Positions 33,336-43,558 of a stretch of 64,000 nucleotides of DNA are shown piece by piece; position 1 is the stretch's first letter, and every line of letters starts with the position of its first letter. The DNA lies in the NCBI GenBank assembly GCA_017549205.1, contig JAFYVH010000016.1, positions 18,436-82,435 of the forward strand. The letters run 5' to 3'. Both the position numbers and the translations under genes were made by a program. The stretch is from Clostridia bacterium. Its GTDB lineage: Bacteria > Bacillota > Clostridia > UBA1381 > UBA9506. The notes under the pieces were generated by a model. It was not told the DNA's origin. It was given only the letters and a program-made list of their open reading frames with translations, and did not search any database.

Positions 33336-36065
33336 ATGAGAAAACTGTTAGAGCGTATGCTGGGCAATTACAGCGACAGAGAGCTAAAAAGAATTCGCCC
33401 CATTGCCGATAAAGTCATGGCATTGGAGTCAGATTTTGAAGAGCTGACCGATGCAGAGCTTAAAAATAAAACCGTTGAATTTAAAGAGCGTCTTAAAAAT
33501 GGCGAAACCTTAGATGCCCTTTTGCCCGAGGCCTTTGCCACCGTTCGCGAGGCAGCATGGCGTGTTTTGGGCATGAAGCATTTTTATGTGCAGGTTTTGG
33601 GCGGCATTGTGTTGCATCAGGGTCGCATTTCCGAAATGAAAACCGGTGAAGGTAAAACCCTGGTATCCACCCTGCCGGCTTATTTAAATGCCTTAGAGGG
33701 CAAGGGTGTGCACATTGTCACCGTGAATGACTATCTGGCCAAGCGTGACAGTGAATGGATGGGAAAAGTCTTTAAGTTTTTGGGTCTTTCCGTGGGCTTA
33801 ATCATTCACGACATTCCGGCAGAAGCCAGAAAGGCCAATTACGAAGCTGATATCACCTATGGCACCAATAACGAATTTGGTTTTGACTATCTGCGTGACA
33901 ACATGGTCATTTATAAAGAGCAAATGGTGCAAAGAGGGCAGCATTACGCCATTGTGGACGAGGTTGACTCCATTTTGATTGACGAGGCAAGAACGCCTCT
34001 CATCATTTCCGGCGCAGGCGACAAATCCACCGAGCTTTATCATGTTGCCGACCGTTTTGCAAGGGGTCTGACCTGTCACCGTGTGGCAGAATCGGACGAT
34101 AAGAGCTTAGACGATGAAATTCAGGCAGATTACATTGTTGATGAAAAGGCACACACTGCAACCCTGACCAAACAGGGCATTTTAAAAGCGGAAAAGGCCT
34201 TTAGTCTTGAAAACTTTTCAGACCCTGAGAACATGACCCTGCAGCACCACATCAATCAGGCCATCCGTGCTCATGGCGTTATGCATCGGGACATCGACTA
34301 TGTGAATAAAGACGGCGAAATTATTATTGTTGACGAATTCACAGGTCGTTTGATGTTGGGTCGTCGGTATTCTGACGGCTTGCATCAGGCCATTGAGGCA
34401 AAAGAGGGCGTCAAGGTGGAGCGTGAAAGCAAGACGCTGGCCACCATCACCTTTCAGAACTACTTCCGTTTATACAAAAAGCTGTCCGGTATGACAGGTA
34501 CCGCCCAGACGGAAGAAGAGGAATTTCAGGATATTTACAAGCTGGATGTTATTGTGATTCCCACAAATCGTGAGATGGTCCGTGTTGATATGCCCGATTC
34601 CGTTTATAAAAATGAACGGGGTAAGCTGCATGCAGTGATTGAGAAGGTTGCTGCCTGCCACGAAAAAGGCCAGCCTGTTTTGGTGGGCACCATCACCATT
34701 GAAAAATCAGAGATGTTATCGGGCATGTTAAAGCGCCGCGGTATTAAGCACGAGGTGTTAAATGCCAAGTATCACGAAAAAGAAGCCGAAATCATTGCCC
34801 AGGCAGGCAAATTGGGTGCGGTTACCATTGCCACCAACATGGCTGGTCGTGGTACTGACATTATGCTGGGTGGCAACGCCGAATTCATGGCCAAGCACGA
34901 AATGAAACGCCAGGGACTTTCCGACGAATTGATTTCTGAAGCCATGGGCTTTTCTGACACAGACGACCCAGAAATTCAGGAAGCTCGCGCTTTGTTCTCT
35001 GAACTTTTGAAAAAATATAAAGAAGAAATCGCCCCCGAAGCAGAGGCGGTAAGAAATGCAGGCGGCCTCTTTATCATCGGTACAGAGCGTCACGAATCCC
35101 GTCGTATTGACAATCAGCTCCGCGGTCGTGCTGGCCGTCAAGGTGACCCGGGCACATCCCGGTTCTTCATCTCTTTAGAGGACGACTTGATGCGCCTCTT
35201 TGGCTCTGACCGTATGACAGGCATGGTGAATGCATTGGGTATGGAAGAAGACCAGCCCATTGAGCACAAGCTCTTATCAGGCGCCATTGAAAATGCGCAA
35301 AAACGGGTTGAGGGTCGCAACTTCCAAATCAGAAAACATGTGCTGCAATATGACGATGTGATGAATCAGCAGCGTGAAATCATTTATGGTCAGCGTCAGC
35401 AGGTGCTAAATGGCGACAGCATGAAGCAAAGCATTTTGAATATGTTTGAAAGCTTTTTAAATGAAACCATTGACCGTTTTGTCGGGCTTGAGGAGAATCC
35501 TGAAAACTGGAATCTTACCGGACTGATGGATTATCTTGCCACCATTTATCTGCCTGAGGGCATGGTGACCTTCAGCCGTGATGACATGGAGTTTATGACC
35601 AAGGAAGAGCTTAAAGAGCGACTCCATGATGCAGGTATGAAGCTTTATGAAATAAAAGAAGCGGAATTTGGTCCCGAGAACATGCGTGAGCTTGAGCGGG
35701 TGGTTCTTTTAAAAACCGTTGACAGCAAGTGGATGGACCACATTGATGATATGGATCAGCTCAGAAACGGCATCAACCTGCGGGCATATGCACAGCGGGA
35801 TCCGGTCATTGAATATAAATACGAAGGTTTTAACATGTTTGAAGAAATGGTTGCTGCCATTCATGAAGATACCATTAAATATCTGTTCCACGCTCGTTTA
35901 GAAGCACCACTGGAGAGAAAGATGGTAGCGCAGCCTGTTCAGGCAGGCTTTAGCGGAGATGTGGAGAAAAAGCCTGCCCAAAAGGCGGAAAAAGTAGGTC
36001 GAAATGACCCCTGCCCCTGTGGTTCGGGTAAGAAATATAAAAAATGCTGCGGTGCTGAGGAATAA
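33336..36065 (+). CDS. secA: Preprotein translocase ATPase SecA
   Basis: The 909-residue motor drives secretion through SecYEG. It has Walker A MKTGEGKT (about residue 102), the DEAD-like [21 protein letters not shown], the preprotein cross-linking domain, [10 protein letters not shown] and the NBF2 motifs [10 protein letters not shown] and [10 protein letters not shown], the helical scaffold and wing, and a C-terminal zinc-binding tail [18 protein letters not shown]. The length is typical. AAAGGAA lies 7-10 bases before the ATG. It is followed by prfB, a common order in Firmicutes. Confidence 0.98.
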   Translation: MRKLLERMLGNYSDRELKRIRPIADKVMALESDFEELTDAELKNKTVEFKERLKNGETLDALLPEAFATVREAAWRVLGMKHFYVQVLGGIVLHQGRISEMKTGEGKTLVSTLPAYLNALEGKGVHIVTVNDYLAKRDSEWMGKVFKFLGLSVGLIIHDIPAEARKANYEADITYGTNNEFGFDYLRDNMVIYKEQMVQRGQHYAIVDEVDSILIDEARTPLIISGAGDKSTELYHVADRFARGLTCHRVAESDDKSLDDEIQADYIVDEKAHTATLTKQGILKAEKAFSLENFSDPENMTLQHHINQAIRAHGVMHRDIDYVNKDGEIIIVDEFTGRLMLGRRYSDGLHQAIEAKEGVKVERESKTLATITFQNYFRLYKKLSGMTGTAQTEEEEFQDIYKLDVIVIPTNREMVRVDMPDSVYKNERGKLHAVIEKVAACHEKGQPVLVGTITIEKSEMLSGMLKRRGIKHEVLNAKYHEKEAEIIAQAGKLGAVTIATNMAGRGTDIMLGGNAEFMAKHEMKRQGLSDELISEAMGFSDTDDPEIQEARALFSELLKKYKEEIAPEAEAVRNAGGLFIIGTERHESRRIDNQLRGRAGRQGDPGTSRFFISLEDDLMRLFGSDRMTGMVNALGMEEDQPIEHKLLSGAIENAQKRVEGRNFQIRKHVLQYDDVMNQQREIIYGQRQQVLNGDSMKQSILNMFESFLNETIDRFVGLEENPENWNLTGLMDYLATIYLPEGMVTFSRDDMEFMTKEELKERLHDAGMKLYEIKEAEFGPENMRELERVVLLKTVDSKWMDHIDDMDQLRNGINLRAYAQRDPVIEYKYEGFNMFEEMVAAIHEDTIKYLFHARLEAPLERKMVAQPVQAGFSGDVEKKPAQKAEKVGRNDPCPCGSGKKYKKCCGAEE

Positions 36066-36138
36066 GAGTGCTGCAGGGAAAAAATATAAGTGAAAAATTT
36101 AATGTTTTGATTTTTAACCAGGAAGGGACTGAGAAAAC

Positions 36139-37261
36139 ATGATAGAGTACGATCAATATCGTCTTGACCTTCACGCCATGGAGGATGTTATTTTAGAATT
36201 GAGGGATTCACTTTGACGTGGCAGGGCAAGAAGAAGAGATAAAAGCCTTAGAGGCACAGTCGGCGGATGAAAACTTTTGGAACGACATGGAAGCTTCGCA
36301 AAAAGTTTTGCAAAAACTAAAGCAGTTAAAGGCCAAGGTTGAGCGCTATTTTAACCTGTATAACAGTTGGGAAGATGCCGTAACCTTGTGCGAGCTTGCC
36401 ATTGAAGAAAATGATGAAAGCCTGCTGCCTGAAATTGAAGAGGCTTATAAAAAGCTTTCAGAAGACATGGAGTCTTTGCGGCTTGACACCCTGCTTTCAG
36501 GCAAATATGATGCCAACAACGCCATTATTTCGCTGCACCCCGGCGCCGGCGGCACAGAGGCGCAGGACTGGGCAGAGATGCTTTTGCGCATGTATCAGCA
36601 TTGGGCAGAGCGTCGTGGCTTTTCGGTTGAAACCCTTGATTATCTGCCCGGCGATGAAGCCGGCATAAAAAGTGTTACCATTCAGATTAACGGCGAAAAT
36701 GCCTATGGCTATGCCAAATGTGAAAAAGGCGTGCATCGTCTGGTGCGATGTTCACCCTTTGATGCTTCCGGTCGCCGTCACACTTCTTTTGCATCGGTGG
36801 ATGTTATGCCCGAAATCAGTGATGACATTGATGTGCAGATTAACCCCGACGATTTGAAAATTGACACCTTCCGTTCCGGTGGTGCCGGCGGACAGCATGT
36901 TAACAAGACAGACTCTGCCATCCGCATCACTCACATTCCCACTGGTGTTGTGGTTGCCTGCCAGAACGAGCGTTCACAGCATCAGAACAAAGATACGGCG
37001 ATGAAAATGCTTAAGGCAAAACTGGTGGAAATTGCCGAGCGTGAGCACAAAGAAAAAATTGACGACTTAAAGGGCGACATGAAAGACATTGCCTGGGGCA
37101 GCCAGATTCGTTCCTATGTTTTCCACCCTTACAGCATGGTGAAAGACCATCGCACAAGTTGGGAAACGGGTAACATCGGTGCTGTTATGGATGGCGATTT
37201 AGACCCCTTTATCAATGCCTATTTAAAGGGCGCAAGCCTGGGTACACTGCAGCTTAAATAG
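36139..37261 (+). CDS. prfB: Peptide chain release factor 2, with programmed +1 frameshift
   Basis: RF2 ends translation at UGA and UAA. The gene begins with a 25-codon frame (ATG at 36139) that stops at TGA 36214-36216 in the classic slippery context CTT TGA C. An SD-like GAGGGA lies a few bases upstream. Shifting +1 (CTT at 36211-36213, then GAC at 36215) joins it to the main frame and gives about 373 residues. The main part contains the anticodon-like SPF tripeptide (CSPFDASGRRH) and the catalytic GGQ in SGGAGGQHVNKTDSAIR. The frameshift autoregulates RF2 in most bacteria. It lies downstream of secA. Confidence 0.96.
36205..36217 (+). promoter_or_regulatory. RF2 recoding site
   Basis: The slippery codon CTT is followed by the in-frame TGA and C, with GAGGG shortly upstream as the ribosome-pairing stimulator. 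Low RF2 lets ribosomes slip +1 and make full-length RF2. Confidence 0.92.
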
Positions 37262-37361
37262 TTCTACAGAAAATGCATAAATTATGGCATAAAGTTGTAC
37301 ATGTTCTCATAGGATATATTGCAATTTGTAATTTTGTTATGGGTGCCGAGGAGGTTTTTCT

Positions 37362-38525
37362 ATGATTAAAAAAATTGTATTTCTTGTGGCGGTCACAGCC
37401 CTGTTTTTAATGACACAGACAGGCGCCGTGCGACCAAAAACAATAGAATTTACCGATGTGACCGATGACTATGCCTGGGCGCAGGAAGCCATTAGCGAAC
37501 TGGTGGCAGAGGGCATTTTAGACGGAATGGGCGAGGGTCTTTATGCCCCCGATGAGCAGGTGACAAAGGAGCAATTTGCCAAAATGATGGCACTTGCCTT
37601 ATCAACGGAACTGGGCGATGAGGGCATTCAGACCTACACCGATGTGCCCGGCGACCGCTGGTCTTTTCCTTACATAGAGGCGGTGCGCAATTACTTTCCT
37701 TTAGAAGAAGAGGGCCCCATTAACACCTTTGCGCCGGAGAGACCGTTCCTGCGGCAAGAGGTGGCAGCCACTATGGTCAGCGGCTTGGGACTTTCCGCAT
37801 CTTCCAATGTGTTTAACAAGCAGGTTCTAGAGGAACTGTTTGCGGATTCTGATGAAGTTCGCCAGTCCATTAAAACACAGGTGACGGTTGCCGTTGAGCG
37901 TGGTATTCTTCGGGGTTCTGACGGTCTTTTAAGACCCAACGATCCGGTGACCCGTGCCGAAGCGGCGGTGTTTATTCACCGCATGATGCTTATTCGTGAG
38001 GGCAAGGGCGAGATTTCATTTGTAACAAACACACCCATTGTGGGTGAAAGCCAGGTCACTTTAGAGCAGGCGAAAGCCTGGGCAACCAAGCGGGGCGCTC
38101 ATCAGCGGTTTATTGATGCGGCGGATATTTATTGGAAATATGGTGAAATCACCGGTATTCGTCCTGAAATCCTATATGCGCAGGCTGCCAAAGAAACTGG
38201 CTATGGCAAATATGGCGGCAGGGTGCTGCCCGAGCAGAACAACTGGGCAGGTATTAAAACCGCAACAGCTAACGGCGACGGCACCTATGACCACGAATGT
38301 TTTGAAACCCCCGATGACGGCATCCGGGCGCATTTTAATCACATGTCGGCCTATTTAGGTCTTGAGCCTGTGGGTGAGCCTCACGGACGCTATTACACAG
38401 CTTGCCGCACGGCCTGGGCAGGCACCGTTAAAACCGTCGAAGAGCTGGGAAACAAATGGGCGCCGGAGCACACCTATGGCTATAGCTTGGTGGTTAAGTT
38501 CTTAATGCCCATGATGAGTGAATAA
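37362..38525 (+). CDS. Secreted SLH-domain protein with glucosaminidase domain
   Basis: The 387-residue protein has a signal peptide (residues 1-22), three SLH domains (about 30-80, 91-145 and 160-210, each with an FTDV- or ADS-type opening and a TREQFAK/TRAEAAVF-type closing helix), then a GH73-type endo-beta-N-acetylglucosaminidase domain. The latter (about residues 245-387) contains the likely catalytic Glu in AQAAKETGYGKYGG, followed by NNWAGIKT. SLH domains anchor proteins to pyruvylated wall polymers, so this is probably a cell-surface peptidoglycan hydrolase for growth or separation. GAGGAGG precedes the ATG. Confidence 0.9.
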   Translation: MIKKIVFLVAVTALFLMTQTGAVRPKTIEFTDVTDDYAWAQEAISELVAEGILDGMGEGLYAPDEQVTKEQFAKMMALALSTELGDEGIQTYTDVPGDRWSFPYIEAVRNYFPLEEEGPINTFAPERPFLRQEVAATMVSGLGLSASSNVFNKQVLEELFADSDEVRQSIKTQVTVAVERGILRGSDGLLRPNDPVTRAEAAVFIHRMMLIREGKGEISFVTNTPIVGESQVTLEQAKAWATKRGAHQRFIDAADIYWKYGEITGIRPEILYAQAAKETGYGKYGGRVLPEQNNWAGIKTATANGDGTYDHECFETPDDGIRAHFNHMSAYLGLEPVGEPHGRYYTACRTAWAGTVKTVEELGNKWAPEHTYGYSLVVKFLMPMMSE

Positions 38526-38551
38526 AAATTTTAAAAATGGAAAAAAATATC

Positions 38552-38580
38552 TTGACAAACAAAAACATATGTTGTATACT
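38552..38580 (+). promoter_or_regulatory. Promoter of the infC-rpmI-rplT operon
   Basis: A perfect -35 TTGACA and a -10 TATACT have a 17-base spacer. The leader that follows is about 150 bases long. Confidence 0.85.
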
Positions 38581-38587
38581 ATGAAAG

Positions 38588-38693
38588 TACGAGTAAGCGG
38601 AAACATTGGTTTTCCACCATCAGGCTAAGCCGATATGGTCAATATGCTTTTTGTGAGTATATTTGCGGATAGGCTATGCCTGTCCGCTTTTTT
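38588..38693 (+). promoter_or_regulatory. Leader and attenuator of infC-rpmI-rplT (L20-leader type)
   Basis: The long leader ends in an intrinsic terminator: arms GCGGATAGGC (38665-38674) and GCCTGTCCGC (38678-38687) with loop TAT, then six T, 46 bases before infC. In Bacillus and relatives, L20 binds the equivalent leader and favours termination, so autoregulation is the likely role. The upstream part (38588-38650) should hold the competing structure; I did not resolve it. Confidence 0.75.
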
Positions 38694-38738
38694 GTCCTCA
38701 GGAACGATCCTGAAAAACTGAGTGGAGGTGCTTTTAAC

Positions 38739-39254
38739 ATTAGTAAGCAGGAAATGAAGATTAATGAAGAGATCAGAGTTAACGAGGTTCGTCTTGTAGG
38801 TCCCGATGGTGAACAGTTGGGCATTATGGACACCAACGCAGCCCTTGATCTTGCGTATCAGAAAAATTTAGATTTGGTTTTAATTGCCCCCAAGGCAGAG
38901 CCGCCGGTTTGTAAAGTGATGGATTATGGTAAATACAAATTTGAGCTGGCCAAGCGTGATAAGGAAGCACGGAAAAATCAAAAAGTCGTTAATATTAAAG
39001 AAATTCGCATTTCTTCTTCTATTGACGAGCATGATTTTGATACGAAAGTTAATCATGCCAAAAAGTTTTTGCAGGATGGCGACAAGGTTAAGGTTTCGAT
39101 TCGTTTTAGAGGCAGAGAGATTCATCACTCTGCGCTGGGTGCAAAAAGCTTAGAGCGTTTTCGTGATGCTCTGGCCGATTTCGGCACAGCCGACAAGGCA
39201 CCCAAGCTTGAAGGTCGAAGCATGAGCATGATGATTTCGCCTAAAAAAGACTGA
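38739..39254 (+). CDS. infC: Translation initiation factor IF-3
   Basis: The 171-residue protein has the N-terminal domain (MKINEEIRVNEVRLVGPDGEQLG), a basic linker and the C-terminal domain ending DFGTADKAPKLEGRSMSMM. The likely start is ATT at 38739, preceded by GGAGG at 10 bases. AUU starts are a known feature of infC, letting IF-3 repress its own synthesis. The upstream in-frame ATG at 38676 lies inside the attenuator stem-loop and is rejected; the ATG at 38754 lacks a ribosome site. Confidence 0.93.
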   Translation: MSKQEMKINEEIRVNEVRLVGPDGEQLGIMDTNAALDLAYQKNLDLVLIAPKAEPPVCKVMDYGKYKFELAKRDKEARKNQKVVNIKEIRISSSIDEHDFDTKVNHAKKFLQDGDKVKVSIRFRGREIHHSALGAKSLERFRDALADFGTADKAPKLEGRSMSMMISPKKD

Positions 39255-39306
39255 GACATTTTCGTTAGTACATTATTAATTATAGAGTGGAAGGGAGTAC
39301 CAAACT

Positions 39307-39504
39307 ATGCCTAAGATTAAAACACACAGGGCTTCAGCAAAACGGTTCAAGGTAACCAAAAACGGTAAAATCAAGATGAAACACGCGTACAAAAGTCACA
39401 TTCTGAACAAGAAGTCGACTAAGAGAAAACGTCAGTTGCGTAAGGGCGCCTATGCTTGTGATGCAAACGCCAAGGTAATCAAGAAACTGATTCCCTACAA
39501 ATAA
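39307..39504 (+). CDS. rpmI: 50S ribosomal protein L35
   Basis: The 65-residue basic protein begins [20 protein letters not shown] and contains [16 protein letters not shown], both typical of bL35. GGAAGGGAG precedes the ATG. It is the second gene of the infC operon. Confidence 0.97.
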   Translation: MPKIKTHRASAKRFKVTKNGKIKMKHAYKSHILNKKSTKRKRQLRKGAYACDANAKVIKKLIPYK

Positions 39505-39540
39505 TAACCACGATTTGAGAAAATTCAGGAGGTAAGAAAA

Positions 39541-39894
39541 ATGGCAAGAGTAAAAGGCGCAATCAATACGCGCAAAAGACATAAACGAATCTTAAAGCTG
39601 GCCAAAGGTTACAGAGGCGGCAAGAGCAAGCTGTTCAGAACAGCTAAGCAGGCGGTTATGAAATCTCTGTCCTATGCTTATGTAGGCAGAAAGCAGAAAA
39701 AACGCGATTTCCGTCGTCTGTGGATTGCCAGAATCAGCGCACAGGCAAAGGCATGCGGCATGAACTATTCAACCTTTATGAACGGCCTGAAAAAAGCTGG
39801 CATCGAGATGAACAGAAAAATGCTGGCTGAAATCGCTGTTAGCGATAAAGAAGGCTTTGCTGCTTTAGTTGAAAAAGCAAAAGCCAGCCTGTAA
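39541..39894 (+). CDS. rplT: 50S ribosomal protein L20
   Basis: The 117-residue protein begins [25 protein letters not shown], with the usual length and C-terminal domain ([15 protein letters not shown]). It helps assemble the large subunit and probably represses this operon through the leader. AGGAGG precedes the ATG. Confidence 0.97.
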   Translation: MARVKGAINTRKRHKRILKLAKGYRGGKSKLFRTAKQAVMKSLSYAYVGRKQKKRDFRRLWIARISAQAKACGMNYSTFMNGLKKAGIEMNRKMLAEIAVSDKEGFAALVEKAKASL

Positions 39895-39919
39895 AAAAAC
39901 AATATTGATTATAAAGAGT

Positions 39920-39955
39920 GGGCTTTTACTACTTAGTTAGTGAAAGCCCCTTTTT
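39920..39955 (+). terminator. Terminator of the infC operon
   Basis: A 12-bp hairpin (GGGCTTTTACTA/TAGTGAAAGCCC, one G-T pair, 6-base loop) is followed by TTTTT. Confidence 0.85.
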
Positions 39956-39985
39956 GCAAAAGAAATGCTTTTAAAAAAGGCAGGG

Positions 39986-40639
39986 ATGATTGTGAAAACA
40001 AAATTGATTTTTGTCCGCCATGGAGAAGCAACCGGCAACATTGACCGCATTTTTCACGGCTTTACCAATTCAGAACTCACAAAAAACGGACGCATGCAGG
40101 CAGAGCGGGTGGCAGAGCGACTATCAAAAGAAAAAATTGATTATATCTGCTCCAGCGACTTAAAGCGTGCCTATGAAACCGCCTGCACCATTGCAAAGCA
40201 TCATGGTCTGTCAGTAGACATCCGCCCTGCTTTTCGCGAAATTAACGGCGGTCTGTGGGAAAACAACCCCTGGGATGATTTGCCAAACCTGTTCCCTGAA
40301 AGTTATGACCTGTGGATTAACGAGCCACACGCTCTGCAAATGCCCGAGGGCGAGAGCATGGTGGGCTTTTTTGAACGGCTGCGCAAAGAAACCGAGGCGG
40401 TGATGAGAGAACATGCCGGCAAAACGGTTTGCATTGTTGCTCATGGCACAGTTGTGCGGGTGCTGAATTGCTACTGCGTGGGTAAACCCTTAACCCAGCT
40501 CAATGACATCCGTTGGTGCGACAACGCCGCCATTACAGTGGCAGAGCATGGCGAAGAGGGTTTTCAGCTGCTCGTTGACGGAGACAATTCCCACCTTTCA
40601 GACATTTCCACCATTGCCAATCAAAGCTGGTGGAAATAA
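39986..40639 (+). CDS. Histidine phosphatase family protein
   Basis: The 217-residue protein belongs to the phosphoglycerate-mutase-like phosphatases: the RHG motif LIFVRHGEATGN at residues 6-17, SSDLKRAYETA, the REINGGLWE acid region, and the second catalytic histidine in VCIVAHGTVVRVL. The substrate cannot be told; alpha-ribazole phosphatase, sugar-phosphate phosphatase and broad-specificity activities are all seen in the family. The ATG at 39986 follows AAAAGGCAGGG; the frame is open seven codons upstream without a better site. Confidence 0.88.
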   Translation: MIVKTKLIFVRHGEATGNIDRIFHGFTNSELTKNGRMQAERVAERLSKEKIDYICSSDLKRAYETACTIAKHHGLSVDIRPAFREINGGLWENNPWDDLPNLFPESYDLWINEPHALQMPEGESMVGFFERLRKETEAVMREHAGKTVCIVAHGTVVRVLNCYCVGKPLTQLNDIRWCDNAAITVAEHGEEGFQLLVDGDNSHLSDISTIANQSWWK

Positions 40640-40670
40640 TTACAGAGTTATAAAAAGAAACATAAAAAAG

Positions 40671-40699
40671 CCGCAGAGACAGAGTCTTGCGGTTTTTTT
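40671..40699 (+). terminator. Terminator after the histidine phosphatase gene
   Basis: The arms CCGCA/TGCGG and AGAC/GTCT, with one bulged G and a 3-base loop, are followed by seven T. Confidence 0.8.
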
Positions 40700-40745
40700 A
40701 TGTTTAAAGAAAGACAGATAGTGCTATGAATGGCAGATTGTGCTA

Positions 40746-40774
40746 TTGTGTGGGTTGCTTTTTTATGTTATACT
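40746..40774 (+). promoter_or_regulatory. Probable promoter of the small secreted-protein gene
   Basis: A -35 TTGTGT and a -10 TATACT have a 17-base spacer, about 105 bases before the next gene. Confidence 0.5.
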
Positions 40775-40880
40775 GAATATGTAATGAAAAAGAAAATCTA
40801 AAGAAACAAACGCACCACCCGCAAAATAGAAAATTGTCAAGGGATTTTAAGGTGGAATTTGTGGAAAAGAGATGGCATAC

Positions 40881-41327
40881 ATGGGGAAAAAGATATTTTT
40901 AATTATGATTGTTTTGGCGCTGGTTTTTCTAATTGGTGGCGTTTCATGTTATAAGATATTAAATCCAAACGATGCCCCTGCGACAAATCGAGATATTGCA
41001 GTTAGTGAAATGAAACCTGACAGTGATATTGTTGAAATACCACTTGACAGCGTTAAAGGCATAACACAACAAGAAGCAGAAGAGCTATGCCATTTGATTT
41101 TGGGGGAGAAAGACGAAGAAACTGGATTTATATTTTCCTTTGGTACTTCGGGCGCTGTTGAAACACAAGGAAAGCAATATTATGTAATACGAGCCTCATG
41201 GCTGGTGGATAACAGCCACTTGTCCTACATTGGAGATTTTTTTGTCTCGGCAGATGGCAAAGAGATGTATGACGGAACAGCTTTTCAGGGTGAATACATA
41301 ATGGAAAAGGTAATTTGGAGAGAATGA
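40881..41327 (+). CDS. Hypothetical membrane-anchored or secreted protein
   Basis: The roughly 148-residue protein has an N-terminal signal/anchor (KKIFLIMIVLALVFLIGGVSC) followed by an extracytoplasmic domain with KGITQQEAEELCHLIL and a paired YYVIRASWLVD... YIGDFFVSADGKEMYD pattern. The latter recalls PepSY-like or small sensor domains, but the match is loose. A Cys ends the hydrophobic stretch, yet the residues before it do not fit a good lipobox. The ATG at 40872 is an alternative start. It lies alone behind its own promoter, 85 bases before a GH3 gene. I do not recognise the family. Confidence 0.65.
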   Translation: MGKKIFLIMIVLALVFLIGGVSCYKILNPNDAPATNRDIAVSEMKPDSDIVEIPLDSVKGITQQEAEELCHLILGEKDEETGFIFSFGTSGAVETQGKQYYVIRASWLVDNSHLSYIGDFFVSADGKEMYDGTAFQGEYIMEKVIWRE

Positions 41328-41412
41328 TTTATCTTTAAACAAAATGACGCATGGATTACAATGGCCATAAAAGAGATCCTGTCAAAGAAGCGAAATATTA
41401 GGAGGAGATTTT

Positions 41413-43539
41413 GTGGAAAGAAAAATTGAGAAGCTTATATCTGAGATGACCCTTGACGAAAAGCTGGGACAGTTGACACAGGAGGTCACAAATGTCTCGA
41501 GCATTGATAAACTTTCAAAGCTTGCGGAACAAGGCATGTTGGGTTCGTGTCTTTTAACGGACACCCCTTGGGCAGGCAGCGTGACAATGGAGGGCATTTC
41601 CGTTTCTTATTTGAATAAAATTCAAAGGGCAGCTGTGGAGAAAAGCCGTTTGGGCATTCCTGTTATGTATGGCTGCGATATTATCCACGGGTCAAAAACC
41701 ATTTTCCCCATTCCGCTGGCGCAGGCTGCCACATGGGATTATGACCTGATTCGTGATGCTGCATCTGTCATGTCAGAAGAAGCAAGCTATGACTCTATTC
41801 ATTGGACCTTTGCACCCATGCTTGATATCTGCTGCGACCCCAGATGGGGCAGAATTATTGAAACACCCGGCGAAGACCCTCTCATTGGTCAGATGTTTGC
41901 AAAGGCATCTGTTGAGGGCATTCAGGGCAAGGACATGTCTGAAAAGGGCAAACTTGCTGCATGTGCCAAGCACTATATTGGCTATGGCGCGTCCTCCGGC
42001 GGCAGAGATAAAGACGGAACAGAATGGTCGGACTATTCATTGAGAAACCGCGCTCTTCCGGCATTTAAAGCGGCGATTGACGAAAATGTTGCCACGGTTA
42101 TGAGTGCCTTTAATGAAATCAGCGGACAGCCGGCAACCTCAAGCAAATACCATCTCACCGACCTTTTAAAAGGTGAGCTTGGATTTGACGGATTTGTTGT
42201 AAGCGATTTTGATGCGGTGAAGAGACTTACCTGTCAGGGCGTTTCAGACAACGATGAAACCTCTGCTGTTTTAGCTATCAATGCCGGTGTGGACATGGAC
42301 ATGGCAGACGGCCTTTATAAAAATAATCTAAAAAGTGCGGTGGAAAAAGGTCTGGTTTCCATGTCTGTCATTGACGAAGCCGTGCGCCGTGTGCTCAGAA
42401 TTAAATTCAGAATGGGTCTTTTTGATAACCCCTATGCCGATGAGAATGTTTCCCCTGAAGAATATATGAAAAAGGAATATCTTGAAAAAGCAAAGCAGGT
42501 AAGTATGCATGCCATGGTGCTTTTGCAAAATAACGGCGTCCTGCCCCTTGCAAAAGGCACCAAGGTTAGCGTGAAAGGTCCTATGGCTGAGGAAAAACCG
42601 GCACTTTTAGGCAGCTGGCATGCAGAGGGACAGGCAGATGATGTTGTTTCTCTTGGTGAAGGCATTCAAAAGATTAACGGAGAAGAAAATACTTTTGTGC
42701 ACCCGTGTACGCAAGAGGATATGTACTGTAATGATGATTTTTCCAATGTCTATATTGTTGCTGTCGGCGAATCTGAAAAAGTCACGGGAGAAGGCTGCAC
42801 CATTTCCAACATTGAGCTTTCCGGCAGACAGGTTGATTGCATAAGGGCAGCAAAAGAGCTTGGAAAAAAGGTGGTTGCCGTTATATTTGCGGGTCGTCCC
42901 CTTGCCATCACCTCCATTGTGCCCTATTGTGATGCCATCTTGTGGGCGTGGCACGGCGGAACCATGTGTGGCGAGGCTGCGGCAGAAATTATTTTTGGCG
43001 ACTTTAATCCCTCGGGCAAGCTGCCTGTGACAATCCCGCGCTCAACAGGGCAGATACCCATTTGCTACAATCATCAAAGAAATGAATATGTAAAGGCATG
43101 GTATTCAACCCATCATCGTTATGTTTCAAAAGACTCGTTAAGCACGCCGCTTTTTGAGTTCGGCTTTGGATTATCCTATTCAGATTACCAATACAGCAAT
43201 TTTGAATATCGCTTTAATTCTGCTTGTCAGCAGGCAGAAATCAGCTTTGATGTTACCAATTCAGGCGACCATGAGGGCTATGAGATTGCACAATGCTACA
43301 TTTGCGATATTGTTGCAAGCATGTCAAGACCTGTCAAAGAATTAAAAGCATTTGAAAAAATTCACCTTAAAAAAGGCGAAACGAAAAAAGTCACCTTAAC
43401 ACTCAGTAAGGACGATTTATCCTTCTATGACGGAAGAGGTAATTTTGTTTTTGAAGAGGGCGAATTCAGAATAGAGATTGGCAAAAGCAGCAGCAATATT
43501 TGTTTTGAAACCACAGAGTATATATCATTTGAATCGTAA
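41413..43539 (+). CDS. Glycoside hydrolase family 3 beta-glycosidase
   Basis: The 708-residue protein has the GH3 N-terminal barrel (FPIPLAQAATWDYDLI, FAPMLDICCDPRWGRIIETPGEDP, AACAKHYIGYGASSGGRD), the nucleophile aspartate in GFVVSDFDAV (about residue 260), the GH3 C-terminal domain and a final fibronectin-III-like domain (SSTPLFEFGFGLSYSDY through RIEIGK). There is no signal peptide, so it acts in the cytoplasm on imported beta-linked oligosaccharides. The start is the GTG at 41413, with GGAGGAG 6 bases upstream. The order resembles BglX-type enzymes. The precise sugar is unknown. Confidence 0.93.
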   Translation: MERKIEKLISEMTLDEKLGQLTQEVTNVSSIDKLSKLAEQGMLGSCLLTDTPWAGSVTMEGISVSYLNKIQRAAVEKSRLGIPVMYGCDIIHGSKTIFPIPLAQAATWDYDLIRDAASVMSEEASYDSIHWTFAPMLDICCDPRWGRIIETPGEDPLIGQMFAKASVEGIQGKDMSEKGKLAACAKHYIGYGASSGGRDKDGTEWSDYSLRNRALPAFKAAIDENVATVMSAFNEISGQPATSSKYHLTDLLKGELGFDGFVVSDFDAVKRLTCQGVSDNDETSAVLAINAGVDMDMADGLYKNNLKSAVEKGLVSMSVIDEAVRRVLRIKFRMGLFDNPYADENVSPEEYMKKEYLEKAKQVSMHAMVLLQNNGVLPLAKGTKVSVKGPMAEEKPALLGSWHAEGQADDVVSLGEGIQKINGEENTFVHPCTQEDMYCNDDFSNVYIVAVGESEKVTGEGCTISNIELSGRQVDCIRAAKELGKKVVAVIFAGRPLAITSIVPYCDAILWAWHGGTMCGEAAAEIIFGDFNPSGKLPVTIPRSTGQIPICYNHQRNEYVKAWYSTHHRYVSKDSLSTPLFEFGFGLSYSDYQYSNFEYRFNSACQQAEISFDVTNSGDHEGYEIAQCYICDIVASMSRPVKELKAFEKIHLKKGETKKVTLTLSKDDLSFYDGRGNFVFEEGEFRIEIGKSSSNICFETTEYISFES

Positions 43540-43558
43540 AAAAGGGATAGGTGAGTTT

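Noticed and set aside
40881..40990. Lipoprotein signal in the small secreted protein
   Set aside because: A Cys follows the hydrophobic stretch but the preceding residues (GGVS) lack the usual Leu at -3, so only a signal or anchor is claimed.
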